Assembly: GCA_016928375.1 (NCBI GenBank)
Contig: JAFGKX010000156.1
Location: 1-8,952, forward strand
DNA: 8,952 nucleotides
Direction of reading: 5' to 3'
DNA from: Candidatus Omnitrophota bacterium
GTDB lineage: Bacteria > Omnitrophota > Gorgyraeia > JABMRG01 > JAFGKX01
Shown: in pieces, positions 6,301 to 8,952 of the stretch
Layout: each line of letters starts with the position of its first letter
Numbering within the stretch: position 1 is the first letter of the stretch
Program-made: the position numbers and the translations under genes
Notes under the pieces: generated by a model
What the model saw: only the letters and a program-made list of their open reading frames with translations
What the model was told of the DNA's origin: nothing
The model's database searches: none

Positions 6301-8379
6301 ATGAAAATTTCATATGACTGGATAAGAAAATATGTGCCTATTAAAATGAGGGCGCAAAATCTCGCCGAAAAACTGACAATGGCAGGGCTTGAGATTACCG
6401 GCACGGATAAAAGAGGGGATGACTTTATATTCGAACTTGAGATAACCTCAAACCGCCCGGACTGGCTAAGTCATATAGGAATAGCCAGGGAAGTCTCGGC
6501 GATAACAAAAAAACCGCTTAACATCCCACAAATCAGCCTGCAAAAATATTTTTCCGCGGATATAAAAAAGCCCCAGGTCATTTTACAGGAAAATGTATTA
6601 TGCCCCAGATATACGGCAAGGCTTATAACAGGCCTTGCTATAGGGCCTTCTCCTAAATGGCTTATAGGCAGAATAGAGGCAATGGGGCTTCGGGCTGTGA
6701 ATAATGTTGTGGATATAACTAATTTTGTGCTTTTTGAAACAGGCCAGCCTTTGCACGCGTTCGATTACGATAAATTAAAAGGAAAAAAGATAATAATAAG
6801 AACAGCTAAAGCAGGGGAAGAAATAATAACCATTGACGGGGAAAAAAGGAAATTTCAGCCGCAGACTGACCAGCCTTCGGCTGGGAAAAAAGACACGCTT
6901 GTTATCGCCGATGAAAACACGCCTGTCGCGATAGCGGGCATTATGGGCGGTTTAAACACTGAGGTAACTTCTTCGACCAAAAATATTTTACTTGAAAGCG
7001 CGTATTTCGACCCGGTCTGTATAAGAAGGGCATCTAAGTTCATGGGCCTTAGCACCGATTCAAGCTATAGATTCGAGAGAAGCGTAGATATAGGAAATAT
7101 TATCAATGCATCGGACAGGGCTGCGGCTTTAATATGCGCCATAGCAAAGGCGAAAACACATCAGGGCATAGTTGATTTAGGCAAAAAGACTAATACTCCG
7201 GTAACTATAACCCTAAGGCCTGACAGAGTATATTCGCTGCTTGGGGTTAGGATATCTTCGACGGAAATCAAATCTATTTTAACCCGGCTTGGGTTTAAGG
7301 TAAAAAGTCAAGCCAACAGCATAAAAGTAATTGTGCCGTCTTTTCGCAAAAATGACATTATCGGCGAGGCGGATTTGGTAGAGGAGATAGCCAGGATTTA
7401 CGGATATAATAATATACCGATGGTTATGCCCAGGGCCATTGTAACCGAAGAATCAGAGTCTTTTAAACAAAAAAATAAAATAACTGCTATTGTGCGCAGC
7501 GCTTTGGCAAGCCTGGGGTTTAACGAGATGCTGACTTACAGCCTTATAAGCAAAGATGATATTAAAAAACTGGATATGCCGGAGCTGGACACAATATCGC
7601 TTCAGAATCCGTTAAGCGAGCAATACCAAATTATGCGCACAAGCCTGCTTAACGGCGCGCTCAAGGCAGCTTCGCATAATATCAACATGGGCAACCTTAA
7701 TTTAAAATTATTTGAACTTTCCAATGTTTACCACAAAGAAAACAACGTGTTTACGGAAAATATGAATTTGTCGCTTATTCTATGCGGGGACACAGCCTCT
7801 GACTGGAACAAAAAGCCTCGCGCCATGGACATATTTTATTTAAAAGGCGCGTTAACGACGCTGTTTAATGCCATTGGCGTAGACGCCGCGTTTCAGGAAT
7901 TAAGCCATCATCCGTGTTTTGACAGCAGCGAAGCGCTGGCGATTACCGCTGGAAACAAAATAATCGGCGTAATAGGCAGGGTACAAGGAGCTGTTCTTAG
8001 AAAGATCGATATAAAAAAAGATATATACGCCGCGGAGATTAACGCCGAACTTTTATTTGAAAACAGCCGCCCGGATAAACACTTTAACGCGATAGTAAAA
8101 TTTCCTGGTTCTTACAGGGATGTATCGATGTCCGTAGACAGCGGCGTTTCTTTTGAAAGCATAAGCATGCTTATCAAAGAGGCAAACCGCTCCATAATCA
8201 AGGACGTCTTTTTACAGGAGGAATACCGCGGAGACAAAATAGCTGAAGGCAAAAGAAACCTCCTGATAAGAGTATACTATCAGTCTAAAGAGAAAACTCT
8301 GGCAGAAGCTGAAATAGAAGCAGCGGACGGCCTGATAAGAAAAAAACTCATCGATAATTTTAACGCCACCTTAAGATAA
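6301..8379 (+). CDS. pheT: Phenylalanyl-tRNA synthetase beta subunit, short form without the EMAP/OB domain
   Basis: Structural, editing and anticodon-binding subunit of PheRS; 692 aa, about 100 shorter than the usual 785-800. The N-terminal segment (MKISYDWIRKYVP and LTMAGLEI, 1-33) runs straight into FELEITSNRPDWLSHIGIAREV (44-65). In the long form these are separated by an OB-fold tRNA-binding (EMAP-type) domain of about 110 residues. That domain is cleanly absent. The B3/B4 editing domain (about 100-290) has RAVNNVVDITNFVLFETGQP (131-150), AIAGIMGG (210-217) and SYRFER (255-260). B5 (about 298-372) ends with DLVEEIARIYGYNNIP. The catalytic-like core is about 385-590, and the FDX-ACB anticodon domain (about 600-692) opens with FPGSYRDVSM. 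No frameshift or stop marks the missing domain, so this is not a damaged gene. hldD begins 13 bases later. Confidence 0.96.
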   Translation: MKISYDWIRKYVPIKMRAQNLAEKLTMAGLEITGTDKRGDDFIFELEITSNRPDWLSHIGIAREVSAITKKPLNIPQISLQKYFSADIKKPQVILQENVLCPRYTARLITGLAIGPSPKWLIGRIEAMGLRAVNNVVDITNFVLFETGQPLHAFDYDKLKGKKIIIRTAKAGEEIITIDGEKRKFQPQTDQPSAGKKDTLVIADENTPVAIAGIMGGLNTEVTSSTKNILLESAYFDPVCIRRASKFMGLSTDSSYRFERSVDIGNIINASDRAAALICAIAKAKTHQGIVDLGKKTNTPVTITLRPDRVYSLLGVRISSTEIKSILTRLGFKVKSQANSIKVIVPSFRKNDIIGEADLVEEIARIYGYNNIPMVMPRAIVTEESESFKQKNKITAIVRSALASLGFNEMLTYSLISKDDIKKLDMPELDTISLQNPLSEQYQIMRTSLLNGALKAASHNINMGNLNLKLFELSNVYHKENNVFTENMNLSLILCGDTASDWNKKPRAMDIFYLKGALTTLFNAIGVDAAFQELSHHPCFDSSEALAITAGNKIIGVIGRVQGAVLRKIDIKKDIYAAEINAELLFENSRPDKHFNAIVKFPGSYRDVSMSVDSGVSFESISMLIKEANRSIIKDVFLQEEYRGDKIAEGKRNLLIRVYYQSKEKTLAEAEIEAADGLIRKKLIDNFNATLR

Positions 8380-8392
8380 TTACGGATATAAA

Positions 8393-8952
8393 ATGATTAT
8401 AATTACAGGAGCAGCGGGCTTTATAGGAAGTGCCATGTGCTGGGCTTTGAATAAACGCGGCATAAATGATATAATTATCGTCGATGAAGCAATTTTGTCC
8501 CATGATAAAAAGGCGAATCTCACGGCACTTAAATATTCAGAATATTTAAGCAAAGAGGAGCTGATAGACAATCTAAAAGAAGCGCGTTTTAAAAATATAA
8601 AAGCCATAATTCATCTTGGCGCCTGCTCCAACACAACCGAGACAGACGAGAAATTCCTAAAGCGCAATAATTTCGAATATACAAAAACGCTTTGTGAATA
8701 CTGTATTGTAAAAAACGCAAGATTTATTTACGCATCAAGCGCAGCTACTTACGGCGACGGCAAAAACGGTTATTCGGATGAGGAAAAAACAATAGATACC
8801 TTAAAGCCGCTTAACCTATATGGAAAATCAAAACAACTTTTCGATGTGTGGGCAAAGAACAATGGTTTGTTGAATAAAATTGTGGGTTTAAAATATTTTA
8901 ATATCTTCGGGCCCAACGAATATCATAAAGGCGAGATGCGAAGCGTTGTGCT
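8393..8952 (+). CDS. hldD: ADP-glycero-manno-heptose 6-epimerase, 3' end outside window
   Basis: SDR-family epimerase that converts ADP-D-glycero-D-manno-heptose to ADP-L-glycero-D-manno-heptose for the LPS inner core. The first 186 residues of an expected 310-330 are present and the frame is still open at the window edge. The NAD(P)-binding motif TGAAGFIG is at 5-12 and an aspartate ends strand 2 (IIIVDE). HLGACSNTTETD (74-85) matches the HldD-specific loop (HEGACSSTTEWD in E. coli). SSAATYG (115-121) supplies the catalytic serine, YGKSK (143-147) the Tyr-x3-Lys pair, and FGPNEYHKG (172-180) the conserved lysine K179. These separate it from GalE-type epimerases. The start lacks a strong SD (only GGAT, 8384-8387). 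Its position 13 bases after pheT suggests read-through from the translation operon. It implies a heptose-containing envelope. Confidence 0.92.
   Translation, partial: MIIITGAAGFIGSAMCWALNKRGINDIIIVDEAILSHDKKANLTALKYSEYLSKEELIDNLKEARFKNIKAIIHLGACSNTTETDEKFLKRNNFEYTKTLCEYCIVKNARFIYASSAATYGDGKNGYSDEEKTIDTLKPLNLYGKSKQLFDVWAKNNGLLNKIVGLKYFNIFGPNEYHKGEMRSVV

Overview
The window is one co-directional (+ strand) block of core translation genes with a potassium-transport pair inside it, from a diderm bacterium. Order: 3' part of tRNA-Leu(UAA), thrS, infC, rpmI, rplT, ktrB-like, ktrA-like, pheS, pheT, and the 5' part of an hldD-like gene. Coding density is high: most gaps are 0-70 bases, and the only sizeable one is 134 bases between infC and rpmI. 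There is no mobile element, CRISPR array or clear pseudogene. Moderate GC, heavy use of ATA (Ile) and AGA/AGG (Arg) codons, and an LPS-heptose epimerase fit an uncultured Gram-negative-type lineage. Omnitrophota is my best guess, but it is inference from general resemblance, not something a motif proves.

Region by region. Bases 1-73 are a class II tRNA with encoded CCA; a 10-bp perfect hairpin begins on that CCA. Bases 143-2366 hold thrS and infC, which overlap by 8 bases. infC appears to start at an ATA codon behind a strong Shine-Dalgarno sequence, as expected for the self-regulating non-canonical starts of IF3 genes. Bases 2367-2500 carry a nested palindrome of about 90 bases before rpmI-rplT (L35-L20). 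Bases 3080-5232 encode a complete Ktr-type K+ channel subunit and its RCK gating subunit, placed directly between rplT and pheS. Bases 5234-8379 encode both phenylalanyl-tRNA synthetase subunits, and 8393 to the end encodes a truncated-by-window ADP-heptose epimerase.

The genes serve tRNA charging (Thr, Phe), initiation (IF3) and the large ribosomal subunit (L35, L20), in the classical thrS-infC-rpmI-rplT-pheST order. The KtrAB pair may tie K+ uptake to synthesis of the translation machinery, since ribosomes need K+; that link is inference. Two synthetases in this one block lack an appended accessory domain: ThrRS has no N-terminal TGS domain and PheT has no EMAP/OB tRNA-binding domain, while catalytic cores and, for ThrRS, the editing site look intact. 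I found no wholly unknown gene. The most interesting items are the ATA start, the nested palindrome, the paired domain losses and the embedded Ktr system.
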